DNA from: Pinus tabuliformis | Taxonomy: Eukaryota; Streptophyta; Pinopsida; Pinales; Pinaceae | DNA: 64,000 nt | Direction: 5' to 3' | Assembly: GCA_031772625.1 (NCBI GenBank) | Contig: CM062808.1 | Location: 144,252,605-144,316,604 of the forward strand | Part shown: piece after piece, positions 23,052 to 34,397 of the stretch | Layout of the letters: the number at the start of each line of letters is the position of its first letter | How positions within the stretch are numbered: the first letter of the stretch is position 1 | Position numbers and translations under genes: made by a program | Notes under the pieces: generated by a model | What the model saw: the letters and a program-made list of their open reading frames with translations, nothing else | Databases searched by the model: none | Told to the model about the DNA's origin: nothing

Positions 23052-25989
23052 ATGCCGGGTGGGTTTATTAGACGGGAACCCACTGATTCATCAAAATTAA
23101 GGGAAAACCAGGAGGTGGTGGAGCTCTTTACACGGGTGCAATGGATATCCTTTTGTGACAAGTTGCAGGGTTATGACGACGAAGTGGCAGAAGAATTTTT
23201 ACAAGCTTTGAGGCCGAAATCTAAAACATTGGCCACTGTGACCTTCAGGGGCCTAAGCCTCAAGCTCACCCCGCAATATATCAGTCGAATTACTGAACTT
23301 CCCATGGGTCTGCCATGGGATAAGGAAGAAAGAAAGTTGAGCCAGCAGGCAAAGAAAGAATTCTTTCCACCTGAGGAGGAATTCTCGGAGGACAAAAATG
23401 GGGTGAGAAGAACCAGTTTGCTGCCACCATGGAATGAAGTTAGCCTGCAAATCATGAAGTATATAACCTGTGAAGGCCGTTTTAGCATTGTGTACAGGTA
23501 TCACTTTCGGTTGCTCAATGAATTGAGGCACCAGATTGATATTCCTGTAAAAAAAAATAAACTTAGCATCCCTTATTTCCTGCTACAGTCTCTAATTGAG
23601 TGTGCCACAAAGTTAAAAGAAGGCATACCTGATCAGGTAGCCCACCATGGATTGATCAAACTTCTTGTTGAGGATGCACTTCATTCATATAAGGTTCCCC
23701 TCTCATGGGAAGCATTCAGAAATTTGACAAGAGACGGAGACATAAGGATGCTGACTGAAGAAAGTGGTTCCTCCAGCAGTGAGGAAAAAGAATCAGTGGC
23801 CGCGGGAAAGAAAGAAGCAAGCCCGAAGACCCCGACCACAGTGCAGAAGAAAAAGCAGGAAAAGAAACAAAAGAAAAAGGATGCTGAGGAGAAAGATGAC
23901 ACACCCATCTTGTCAGCAAGGGAGAAAAGGTTGCAGAGTAGAACGGACAAAGCTGAGAAGGTCCACATCAGCCCAAGTACCTCATCAGCACCCGCAACCA
24001 AACCAAAAGGCAAAACCCCTGCAGCAAAGCAAGCCAAGGTGGCGACACCTGTACCTACAGGAAAGCAGAAACATGCTTCTACAGGAAGCCCGAAAACAGT
24101 GCCTACCGGAAAGCAGAAACAGGCTTCTACAGGAAGCCCGAAAACAGTTCCTACAGGAAAGCAGAAACAGGCTTCTACAGGAAGCCCGAAAACAGAAAAG
24201 GGGTCTTCTACAAGAAGCCCCGCAAAAGCGAAAACCAAGGAGAAGAAGGCGGACATTCTAGCAAGGGAGGCAGCAGCTGTGGTGGCCGCCCTCAGCACGC
24301 CACCTAAGGCAAAAGAGAAGAGAAAGAGGGAGACCCCTCTATACTTCAAAGCTCGAAGAAGTGTCCGAATAAAGATGGTTAAACCACAGCCCTCGTCTAG
24401 CAGCCCGATTTTTATTGAAGACACCCCTACTTCTCCCAAGGAAAAGTCCCCCTCAAGGATCACGGTCACCTATGAGAAGGGGAGCCCAAAGAAAACTAAG
24501 TGGCAAGAAAGGTTAGACTTGTTGACTGAAAAAGCTCGGCTACAGGAAGCTGAAAATATTCTACAGGAAACTCTGGCCTGTCTATAGGAAACAGAGAAGA
24601 GGGAAGGAGAAGGACCCTCATCACCACCAAGGGAGGGTGAGTTAGAGCCACCTAAAGAGGCAGAAAAGGAACATATACCAAAACCCAGCCCTCAACCTAG
24701 TCTGAGTTCGTACTACACTTTTATAGAGGCAGGCAAAATCATACCGCAGAAATTTACTGTGCCCCTGTTTTTTGCATTAGAGGAGGAAAGAGTCTGTACG
24801 CACACGTGGATGAAGATTTCCAAGTCAAAGGGTGTGGCGGACATAGGTCCTTTACAAGAACAACTCAAGGAGGCCAGGAGTGAATTGGCCATGGCCAAAC
24901 ATGTGGCCAGTTGCCAAAGAGTGTACCTACAAGAAGAAAACCAGAAGCTCAGATTGTAGCTACAGGAGCTGAAGGCAAGGACGGGTACATCCTCCAAAGA
25001 CACCACAGAAGAGCAGCAAGGCAAAAAAGAATTGACCACAGGTCTTGAAGAGCCAATGACACTTCTACAGGAAGCAGAACAGCAATCACAGATTTGAAGT
25101 GCAAGCTCTAAAAGAACAACTGCAGTAAAAGGAAGCACAATTGGCCTGCATGGCCAGTTGGGCCATGGAGGCAATACAGTGCAGACAACCTGCAAAATCC
25201 TATGGGTTGTACTTGAAAGACCAATGGCTGCAGTTCCAAATAAATACCTTGGCACAAAGAGCTATTTCTCACATCCAAGACCCACAACAATTTTATGAGT
25301 TGTGCAGTACTAGTTCGTCAGAAGATAGAGCCAAATTAGCAGAGTTCTACCTCCACAATTTGGCCTTGCCTAATGAAGTTTCCTGGGATCCCAAGACTGC
25401 CTTGGGTGATATGAAATTGATGGCATTCGCTTCATGGTTGAACCATGAGGATCAAAGAGAAGCTGAAGCAAAATCGGTCATGAACCGAGAATTGAACGAG
25501 CCATTGTTCATACGAGCAGAACCAGAGGATCCAGTTGCACTCATCTCAGCACACCAACACTTGTCTACTGATCCCACAGCTTCCTTGAGATATATGGACC
25601 AACAGGCCCAAGCCATCGCTCATTTTGAAGACATGGAAAGACTGTTAGGAGAAAATGCTGCCCAAGCATGCACACGCAGATGGAATACCTTGGCACACAG
25701 TTTGAAAATCCGAGAGTACCATACCCCAACTCGGATGAGGGAAGCATTGATAAGGGTAGCCCTGTACAAGAAATCCATGCAAAACCTCCAGGCCAGCTGG
25801 ATTGGCCTTAAACTCAGCCCACCACTGCTGCTAGGATTGACTGAAGGCAGCACAGAGAAGGATGACAGTGAACAATGGGAAGAGGTGAACAGAAAAGCTG
25901 GGTTTCATATCAGCAAGGAGGACACTACCACAGAGGCTTGGGATGTAAGGGAAGCAGTAAAAGCAATGAAGGATGAGGAATTGGACTAA
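23052..25989 (+). pseudogene. Extra Athila gene: plant-mobile-domain-like N-terminus, Lys/Ser-rich middle, coiled coil
   Basis: It sits where Athila elements may carry a third gene. A single frame runs from the ATG at 23052 (MPGGFIRREPTD) to 25989, broken by TAG at 24585 and 24957, a one-base shift at about 25096 and TAA at about 25128. Residues 1-230 look globular and resemble the 'putative plant transposon protein' type (VTFRGLSLKLTPQYISRI, ELPMGLPW). Residues 230-510 are Lys/Ser/Pro-rich with three 16-residue repeats (PTGKQKQASTGSPKTV). Then come an ExLQE-type coiled coil and a helical C-terminal domain (25141-25989; KLMAFASWLNHEDQ, ACTRRWNTLAHSLKIREYH). No signal peptide or membrane segment is apparent, so an envelope-like role is not supported. 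The basic middle part suggests nucleic-acid binding, which is inference. The stops suit CAG and CAA decay. Confidence 0.75.
24051..24216 (+). repeat. 48-bp tandem repeat inside the extra Athila gene
   Basis: Three in-frame copies of a 48-bp unit encode PTGKQK(Q/H)ASTGSPKTV. Each unit carries two copies of the CTACAGGAA motif (one as CTACCGGAA), so the coding repeat is also a motif array. Confidence 0.9.
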
Positions 25990-26011
25990 GTTGCTCAAGG
26001 ATGAGCAAATA

Positions 26012-26028
26012 TTTTAGCTGGGGGGTGA
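26012..26028 (+). promoter_or_regulatory. Polypurine tract of Athila element A
   Basis: AGCTGGGGGG followed by TGA lies directly before the 3' LTR start. It is the expected primer for second-strand DNA synthesis. Confidence 0.75.
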
Positions 26029-28136
26029 TGATGAGCCCCAATTTTTGGTAACAATTTGGGCTCATTTGGCCTACTTACCTTGCTCAACCCTTCATCTTTT
26101 ATCACTTATGCATTCATTTCTTAGTATATTCGTGTTATTTGTAGGAAGAAGGGCAGGCATTATATCTATGTGGCTAATACATGATGATTTCAGGTTTTTT
26201 GGCATTAAAGGGAGCAAAGACCACGCAAAAGGAGACAAGGAGATAGCAAGGGGGACATTGCAGGTTTATAGGGAGGTTTTCTACAGTTTTAAATGACCTC
26301 CCTCGTGATCTCCACCCTAACTCCGAGCTCCAACAGCTCTCCCCACCGAGCTTAGAGGCAGCCAACGGATTCTACAGGAACAACAGTTTACAGCAGTTTA
26401 CTTCTAGTTGGACAGCTGAGGTCCACTAATTAAGGAAGCCAGCCTTGATCCTCATCATGTATAAATATGAAGGCCATAGCCTTTGATAGGAGCTTTTTGA
26501 ACCTTTGAACTACTGTTGCAATTTCTGAGTACGAGCTACAGCTCGGTGTTTTTGCTTTTTGTAAGACAGTTTTTGCATAATGTTAGACTCATGATTATTC
26601 AATAAAGGCAGGCAGTTTGGATCTAATTCTGAGTTATTAAGGGAGCTATAGCTCTCAGGTTAGGGCCCAACCTAAGAGAAATATACCTCCTTTCCCTTGT
26701 ATCGTTATTTCTTTTTCCTTCCAACACTTCATTCCTCTGTTTTGACATGCATTTGGAAATTACAGTCTTCTGAGTTGATTTCTTTTATGTGATTGAGTAG
26801 GATTAATTTATGGTTCAAGTGATTTTCGTTGTTTAGATTAGAGTTAGAAGGATTAGCATTCGTAGAGTTCCAAGAAAAGGTTGACAGTGCACTCACTGCC
26901 ATCTCTATTTAGGGATTGGGGGTGTAGACCGCACCAACCACCAAAAAGACGCAGTCTTATACTTTCATTCCAGCTGCAACACAGTCATTTCAATTGTAGA
27001 TCTATCTATGCATTTTGATCTTGAATAGTCTTTCTTTGTTCCAACTCCATGCACAATTTTTCTCTGAAGTTTACACTGTTGTTCGTTGACTTAATCACAC
27101 AGTTAGAATAAGTTGATGGAATTCTCAGTTTTGTGTAGGACATAGCAGATTTGTTTCCTTTACACTGAATTGCATCACGTTGTCTTCTTCCTCTACTTCT
27201 CAACCATGCCTAAAGTCACCTACTCGATCTCTGTTCAGTTCGTTTGCCTTCAACCACCTCTACTGTTCACGTAGCTCCATCTTGTCGACTTTTCATTGCT
27301 TCCAACCTTCCATCTACGAACCAACTGCACCCACTCTTTCTCCATCTTATTTCTCTGTCCCTGAACCATCACAAGCTTCCTCTCCATCCTACCTATCCAC
27401 CCATACCACTCCTCCACTCCTCCATCACCCAAAACTCCAACCACAGACCATCCTGTAGAAGTTAGCAGACTTCCTGTAGAAATCCCGAGTTTCCTGTAGG
27501 ATCCCCTGCAGACATCCTGTAGAAGCCTGCAAACTCGGTTGCTGAGCACCTGAACGTTGTGGACTTCTGTGGAATGATGTTAGAGGTCCCCTGGAACCTC
27601 TCCTAGCCTCCCTGACCTTTCCCAAGCTTTCTTTCCTTCACACTACCCCTGCACAGTCAAACCCTAATAAGAAACACTGTCATAATCACTCCAACCACTT
27701 AAGCAAAAATATAAAAACAATGTTCTTTTCAATGAAAGTAGTTTAATTTCATGCATTTCATATCACTAGAAGTAATGGCATCATTTTTAGAGAGTTACAT
27801 TCGCAGCATTGCATTGTAGGGATTAAGCTAGTCAGATTAGGGTTTACTAGGGTTTCCATGTTTGGTTGGCTTTCAGTTCATTCTTGCAACATAGATTAAT
27901 TTCCTTTCAGATAGTCTTCGTTCATCATTTAGAAAGCTTCTTTTGAGAACATATAGAAGTTGGCTTGAGCCCTAGCGGACTTGTGCCAGCTGACCAAGTG
28001 ACAGCTGCGACAAGAGCTAGTACTTGTGCATACAGCACCATCGCTTCCAAGTTTGTTACGAACTACTGGGCTGATAAAATTAGAGAAGGAAGCTCCAGGA
28101 GTTGTAGCATTATTGCTACAATACTGGAGCCCACCA
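26029..28136 (+). mobile_element. Athila element A 3' LTR
   Basis: This 2108-bp copy of 13181-15288 ends at GAGCCCACCA, followed by the target-site copy GTATG. It keeps exact TTCTACAGGAA at 26370 and the reversed form at 27451, 27471, 27491 and 27515; the last two are intact here but decayed in the 5' LTR. Confidence 0.93.
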
Positions 28137-28141
28137 GTATG

Positions 28142-29035
28142 GTAAATAAATAAAATCTCTTTTTATATTTAGTCCATAACCCTCGTTCTATTTATGAAGG
28201 CTCAAGAAAGAGGTTTTATTTAACTGAATCCTATGGGCCAAATACCATATTTGTAAAAGAGGTATGGTAAATTAATAAAAATTATAAATAAACGAGAGGT
28301 ATGGTAAACACATTTTTTTTTTTATATATTTACTCCATAAGTCACCTTATATTTACGAACACTCAAAAAATGCTTTATATTTAGGTGAAACCTATGGGCA
28401 AAATACTATGTGACAAATACCATGGACTAGATTGTTGTTAATACCATGCAAAACAACATTATTAACCCTAATATTAGTATTAATAAAAATAAAAATGGCA
28501 CATGGTATTGACCCATGGTATTCACCAAAATGGCACGTGGTATTGACCCATGGTATAATGTAGCCTATTTAAATGGGGGAATTAAACCAACATAGATCCA
28601 TCTTTACTCTGGATCTACTAACCGCCGAGAGGTATCAAATATTGTGATATGAAAACTAGCATAGAGTGAAAATATTTGATCCCTATCGGGGGATCAAGAG
28701 TAAAAATGGATGTTGTAATTTAATGTATGTTAAACATTTTAGCTTGGTTGAAATAAAAAATAAAATAAAAATCAACTATTAATTTTATTAATGTTTATAA
28801 ATTACTAATAGTAATTTTTAAGCTCCACGTTTATGATAACCCATGGTAATACCAAGATCTTACAAGATTTTATAATTGAGTAAAATATTCGCCATGCCTA
28901 GTGAGGGATTCGCCAAAAAATTATATATACATATTATATTACTGATAAAATCGCCTTCCATTTTTCCTATATACCATGGATATTCGCCCATTTATTATAC
29001 TTATAAATTTAGAGGGGGTTCTTAAAATTTTCCCT
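28142..29035. other. Right part of the MULE-like element, with foldback
   Basis: AT-rich, without a gene. It repeats GGTATGGTAAATAAATAAAA, has paired TGGTATTGACCCATGGTAT units (28500-28560) and an imperfect inverted repeat of about 45-bp arms (about 28590-28645 with 28671-28716; arms CATCTTTACTCTGGATC and GATCAAGAGTAAAAATG). It ends ...ATTTTCCCT at 29035. Confidence 0.6.
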
Positions 29036-31827
29036 GACCAAGGGTCTCCATCCTCTGTTGCTCCCGAGGATCCGGTTGTTAGTGATACTCTCCCTATTAT
29101 TCCGAGTATCCAACCGCTTAACTCTCGCGCCCTAGAGGACGAGTCTTACGATATTAATTGGAATCCCATTTGGGATCCTTCTGAGGAATACTTTCCTGTT
29201 ACTCCTCCTACTGCTACGATTCCAATGTCTTCCTCTGACATGGATGAGACGTCTCCCGTCTCAGGTGAAGAGTCCTTTGTATCTGAAAGTGAGATACCTA
29301 TTCCAGAAGTAGGAACTTCACCTTTCCGTGAAACAGGAACTTTACCTTTCCGTGTTACCTCCCTTGGTGTCACATTGCCTCTAAGGTATAATGCTTTAGT
29401 GGACATCATCAGTTCCAGGTCTCCTATTTCGAGTTCCATATGGTCTCGTACCATCCCTCCGACTTCAGAGTCTTTCATCACTCAAATTCACAATGTGTCT
29501 ATTACATCTATTCCGACCATACCAACTGTATGTGTGGCTTCTTCGACACTTATTGTTAGTGCCACCATTGTTTCTTCAGTGGTTACTACTGTTGTCGAGC
29601 CTTCTGCTGGTTTGACTCATGGTGGCCCAACGACAGGAGTTGTTGATCCCACACTAACTGCCACACCTTCTTCTGGTTCCATTCCAGTAGGGGTGGCATA
29701 TGATCAGTATGTGCAAGCTCTTCGGAATCCGAATCCTCAAAATCCATTTAGATATTATGATTCTCTAGGAGCTCATATCTATTATCCCGGACCTATAGCG
29801 ACTCAACCCATGGTTGAGGTCACGGTCCCATTGTCAGTTGCTTGGGGCACCACTGGATATCATGGTGGCCAAGCATCGCCTGCACATATGCAAGGGCCAC
29901 CTTATCAAGGTCAACTGTCTTACGGACAACCTTATCCAGGGAAACCTGGAGGCCCACAAGGAAAACCCTTACAGGGACAACCTTCGGCCTTTGGTGGTCC
30001 TTCCTTTACTTATTATGGGCAACCTTCTGGTAACTCGGGACAACCTTATATCCAACAAGGTCAACCTGGTGTCCAGCAGGGCTACACTTCTAGCCAAGTT
30101 GGTCAGCCTTATGTTCAGCAAGGCCAACCCACTGTCTAGTCTGGTCAACCAACTGGATAGAGTGGTCAGCCTAAAAATCAACTAGGCCAACCAACTGTCC
30201 AGTCTGCTCAGCCATCCGGCCAGTAAGGACAACCCTTAGTTGTGCAAGGACAGCCCACTACCTAGCAAGCTCAACCTGATGGGCAAGTGAGTCAACCTAA
30301 ACCACAGCTAGGTCAACCATCTAGCCAGATGGCTCCTCCTCAGTTTACTCAATGACATCTGTCTCGGCTTGCTCAAATGGGCACACAAATGATGGTTTCT
30401 TCTCAAGCGCCACCCGGTTTTCAGTCTGAGTCTGGGCTCCAGACCCAATCCGGTTCTCAAATTCCGTTGGATATCAACCTATTTATCAAACCTAGCCGGG
30501 TTACCAGGCCTAGTTTGGAGCCTAGACACCTTATGGTACCTAGAAATCCCAAGGGCAAGCCCAATTTTCCCCATATCAAAATTATCAACAAATGAAGGTA
30601 AATCCTTATCAGAATTATCAGCAACCCTATGTTGCTCCTGCAGGTCAAGTTGGTAATCAATAGAATGTTGGGGGGCAAGTCCAGGGTCAACCACCCAGTT
30701 CCAGCTACAACCCCTATGGGCAGAACTCCTACGGACAAAACCCTTATGGGCCGGGTCTGTCTGGACAGAACCAATGGGGGCAACAATCCGCTGGATGGAA
30801 CTCTGGTACTACCTCTTACCCGCGGCCGCAAATGTCCTTTAATCCTCAGTTACCCTTTTTAGCAACGTTGGAATTACCGGACATGTCCAAGCTGACAAAT
30901 GATCCCATCCTTCATAATTCGTATTGGCTGTCGGTTCCAACTAAAATTCCAGGTGAGTGTCCCAAGTTTGATGGTAAAGCTGGGGAGGATCCCCAGGCTC
31001 ATGCTATGATGTATCATCTATGGTGTTCGTCAAACTCATGGCTTGACGATTCAATTTGACTTCGCCTCTTTCAACGTACTCTCACTGGATCTGCTGCTAA
31101 GTGGTATATCGAATTAGCTAGCGGATCTTTTCAGGACATTAACTCATTAGCTATGGCATTCTTAACTCATTTTCAGTTGCTGATTCATTATGAAATGGGC
31201 ATGCATCTCCTGACGTCCTTAAAATAGACTATGGCCATGCACATCTCCGACCACATTCATGAATGGAGACGGCGTCACCGTTTGATTAAGTTTTGGATTC
31301 CCGATTAGCTTTTGACTGATTGGTTTACAACCTCGTTCGTCGGTCCAATAGCTAGGGACATTGCAATGGGAGCGTGTGTAACTAAAGAGCAAGCTATTGC
31401 GCAAGCTCAGTACCTTGACTTGGTTTACTCCCAGTCCGGTACTCTATATGATTATTTGCCTGATGCTTCGAGACCTGGAACTTCCAAAGCTCCGCCAATG
31501 CCCTTCATCGATGGTGTCATTGGTTCTGTAAATCCACCTTCTAAGAAATCTTCTGTGAACTCTGGGAAGAAAAAGCAGAATGCTTCAAATGAAAACAATT
31601 CTCAGAGAGTGTTTAATGCTAGTAGTACTTCTAAGCTAAATGTCGTCCAGTCCACCACGACAGACAAATCCTTGAAAGGGAAAAAGAAAGGAAAAGGGAA
31701 GAACAAAACTGAACAACCAAAGCAGGATTCACGTAAACGTCCACTCAAGGAGGGTGCCAAACGCAAGCCCAAGTATCCTTTCCTTATCTGCGATGAGGAT
31801 CACTACACCAAAGACTGCCCAAGGTAG
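28976..31827 (+). pseudogene. gag: Element B gag, copy D1, fused to the MULE end
   Basis: Gag proper starts at about 29046. A 387-codon frame opens earlier, at an ACCATGG start in the Mutator-like element, whose end supplies about 20 residues before the gag sequence SPSSVAPEDPV. The protein has a Ser/Thr/Pro-rich N-terminus, a long Gln/Gly/Pro/Tyr-rich part (GQP repeats), a gag core (PKFDGKAGEDPQAH, SAAKWYIELASG) and a knuckle CDEDHYTKDC at the end. The first knuckle cysteine is replaced by Phe (KYPFLIC). Stops include TAG for CAG at 30136 and elsewhere, as comparison with D2 shows, and a frameshift lies between 30139 and 31312. Confidence 0.88.
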
Positions 31828-33438
31828 TCTGAAGTTAGTCGTTTGCTGAAAGCTACCCTTGGAACTCCTACCGTGCTTAAAGAACCTTTTCCTTCACATC
31901 AAACTGAAATGGTGGCTGATCCGTCTCAATCCTATTCTCCCTTTGGTTCTCAGGTATTTATGAAAGGGAAAATTCCCATCCACATTAGTACTCGGGCAAA
32001 AGAGTATCCCTCACCTGCCAGGAAGGAGCCTGAGGTCCCCTCTAGTGCTTCTCCATCCAGTTCCAGTCCCCTTCATATTGAACGACCTAGCACTGAGACG
32101 GTCATCTGACCTCCTAAGGGCTTACTCTGGAAGTCTTCGTACAACCCCAATGCTCGTGCTTCCCAGAACTATAGCATCGTGGAGGACTTAGCTCAGGCTC
32201 CGTCAGCTATGTCCACATTGGAAGTTCTCCAGAGTTTCCCCTTCCAGAGGAAGTCTTTGCTATCAACCATCGGTGGCATTGACCTGGCCGACTCAGATTT
32301 GATTACCTTTGACCTTGAAAGCCATATACCGAGGCTGCCTCACCAAATTTCCTTCCTTATCTAGGTCATCATCAATTCCAAAATGATTCATCGTACTGTC
32401 ATTTATGAAGGCTCCTCAACTTGTATAATGTCTTTTCCTTGCTGGAAGGCTATCGGTTCTCCGACTCTAAGTCAGTCTCCTACGACCTTGGAAGCCTTTG
32501 ATGGGAGAGAGTCACATCCTTATGGTATCCTCCAACATTTTCCCATTACATTGGAAGGGAAAATGGTTGAAGTAGAGGTTGAATTTGTCGATGCCAATTT
32601 AACTTATAACCTCCTTTTAGGATGAAGCTGGACCTATACCATGCGAGTCGTGGCCTCATCTCTATTCTGTGTCATTCGTTTCCATCATCAAGGGAAGATT
32701 GTCACCGTAGACCAGCTCTCCTTCTTTGCCTCTTCCTCCGATGGTAATGTGCCATTTGTAGAGCATACCTCAGTTCCGCTTGAAAGTGTGGGAGTTGGAC
32801 TCTTTAAAGATCCTGCCCCTATGGGTGTTTTTTCACTCCCACCTCCCAAAGTCACCACCATCAATATGATTTCTGTTCACTCTGATCCATGGGTTCTTCC
32901 CCCTCTTGATCAGCTTGACTCTTGGGGAGATGAGATGCCGTTGAGTCCTACCGAGCTCAACTACATCGAAATTGTTTCTGCATCGGCTCCACCCTCTGAA
33001 CCTGCTCCTTTGAGTAGGGCTCTCGACTCGTATGTACAGTCCCCTTTGCTGGGAGATATCACTTCTTCAAACCTGTTACAAGAAATTTTTCCTTCTGATG
33101 AAGCGATCATTGAGACTATGTCTTTCGAGGAACCTCCTTGGCCCGATCATCACCATCGTTACTCATTTCTCCCTACCCATCGGGAAATGCTTGCTTGTCT
33201 TGAGCAGTTTGCTTCATGTTTTCCCTTTCAACCTGTTGAGAAACCTATTCAGATCTATCAAGTTTCGTCTGAAGGGAATATGGGAAACATCACGTAGACC
33301 CAGCCTGTCAACATATCTGTTAAACTAGGGATTGTCGAGCATATCCATGTTGGAGTAACTTGTACTCCAGAGGAGATTCAGCTCTATACAGGTCTTTTTC
33401 ATGAATTTCATGATGTGTTTGCCTAGTCCTATGAAGAG
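31828..33438 (+). pseudogene. Element B protease and linker, copy D1
   Basis: The aspartic protease cuts the gag-pol polyprotein. The active-site motif reads YEGSST (codon at 32404), where D2 has DEGAST, so the catalytic aspartate is lost to Tyr. The flap region and NLLLG follow, and TGA at 32623 replaces CGA. The linker to RT is Pro-rich with FASSSDGNVPFVEHTSVPLE. The frame is the same as that of RT downstream. Confidence 0.82.
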
Positions 33439-34375
33439 ATGCCCGACATTGATCCCAGTATTGTGGTGCATGTGATACCTACCTATCCAGGTGCTAAGCC
33501 TGTTCGACAGTGTCTACACCATGTGCACCACCGAAAGGCTGCAGCTATCAAGGTGGAAGTGGAAAAGCTTCTCAAGGCTTGTTTTATCTACCCGATCCCA
33601 CTCACAGACTGGGTCTCTAATATTGTCCCTGTCAATAAAAAGAAAGGAACTATCAGGGTATGTGTTGACTACCATGATATTAACCGAGACTACCCTAAAG
33701 ACAATTTCCCCACACCCTTCATTGACCAGCTCATTGATGAGTGTGCCGGGAGTGAAATATATTCATTCATGGATGGCTTTTCTGGGTATAATCAGATTAA
33801 TATCGCCCCCACTGATCAACACAAGAACGCCTTTATCTGTCTGTGGGGCACTTTCTATTATAAGAAACTCCCTTTCGGTTTAAAGAATGTTGGTGCCACC
33901 TTCCTACGCGCAATGTCATATGCCTTTCATGATATTTGGGACATTGTGCAAGCTTATCTGGATGACCTTCCGACTTATTCGGTAAGGCGTCAAGACCATC
34001 CCACCCACCTTTGTGAAATTTTTCTCCATTGTAGACACTATCGTATTCGACTCAATTCCAATAAGTGTGTCTTCTGTCTTAAGTCTGGCAGACTTCTCAG
34101 GTTCATCGTCTCCCGAGAGGGTATCCGTTTGGATCCTCTTAAATTCGAAGCCATCCTGAATCTTCCTCCCCCTGCTTCTTTGCAGCAATTACAGAGCTTG
34201 CAGGGAAAAGTGAATTTTTTACATCGATTCATTCCGAATTATGCCAAAGTGGCTAAGGGCTATACATGGTTACTGAAGCGTGATATTCTTTTTCATTGGG
34301 ATGCCGCTACCCAAGAGTCGTTTGAGCGTCTGAAGGCTCTCCTCGTGTCTGCTCCTTTGTTATGTCCCCTGTAAA
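33439..34375 (+). pseudogene. Element B reverse transcriptase, copy D1, truncated by duplication
   Basis: A 311-codon open stretch has RT blocks SFMDGFSGYNQI, LPFGLKN and YLDD at 33955-33966. The connection region follows (LQGKVNFLHRFIPNY). It stops at the duplication breakpoint where RNase H should begin; the same sequence continues into RNase H in D2 at 44579. RNase H, integrase and the 3' end of this copy are missing. Confidence 0.9.
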
Positions 34376-34397
34376 GACAGGGGACGTAACAAAGGAG
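34352..34397. repeat. Inverted repeat at the duplication junction
   Basis: Two 21-base arms (34352-34372 and 34377-34397) pair at 20 of 21 positions around the loop AAAG. The left arm is the last pol sequence of D1. The right arm is an inverted copy of the same pol bases and runs directly into the D2 unit at GGAGACAG. Confidence 0.92.

Larger units (their letters stand above)
13181..28136 (+). mobile_element. Element A: nearly complete Athila-type Ty3/gypsy retrotransposon
   Basis: The 14,956-bp element has two 2108-bp LTRs, a 5-bp target-site duplication GTATG (13176-13180 and 28137-28141), a tRNA-Asp primer site, a single-frame gag-pol (15702-21085), a long spacer, an extra gene of about 980 codons (23052-25989) and a G-rich tract before the 3' LTR. 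It lies inside the Mutator-like element. The LTRs are very similar, so the insertion is fairly recent, yet the genes already carry stops and frameshifts, so it cannot move on its own proteins. Confidence 0.95.
12711..29035. mobile_element. Non-autonomous Mutator-like (MULE) element, split by Athila
   Basis: A 10-bp direct repeat GACCAAGGGT flanks it at 12701-12710 and 29036-29045. The uninterrupted site is present once in D2 at 39235-39244, which proves an insertion. The ends are AGGG...CCCT, and the first 19 bases match the reversed last 19 at about 12 positions, so the terminal inverted repeats are weak. A 9-11 bp duplication is typical of Mutator-like elements. Without the Athila insert the element is only about 1.36 kb, AT-rich, and has no transposase. 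Inside are repeats around GGTATGGTAAATAAATAAAA and a foldback at about 28590-28716. Confidence 0.7.

Noticed and set aside
23052..25989. Envelope gene
   Set aside because: No visible signal peptide, membrane segment or cysteine pattern of an envelope protein. The middle is Lys/Ser-rich and the end is coiled coil.
26026..26031. Athila 3' LTR starting at the earlier TG (26026)
   Set aside because: The 5' LTR has only one TGATGAG after its target site, so the true start is 26029. This also gives equal LTR lengths of 2108 bp.
29046..34375. Integrated pararetrovirus (caulimovirid)
   Set aside because: Integrase, LTRs, tRNA-Arg primer site, polypurine tract and target-site duplication all point to a Ty3/gypsy retrotransposon. 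No movement protein is seen.
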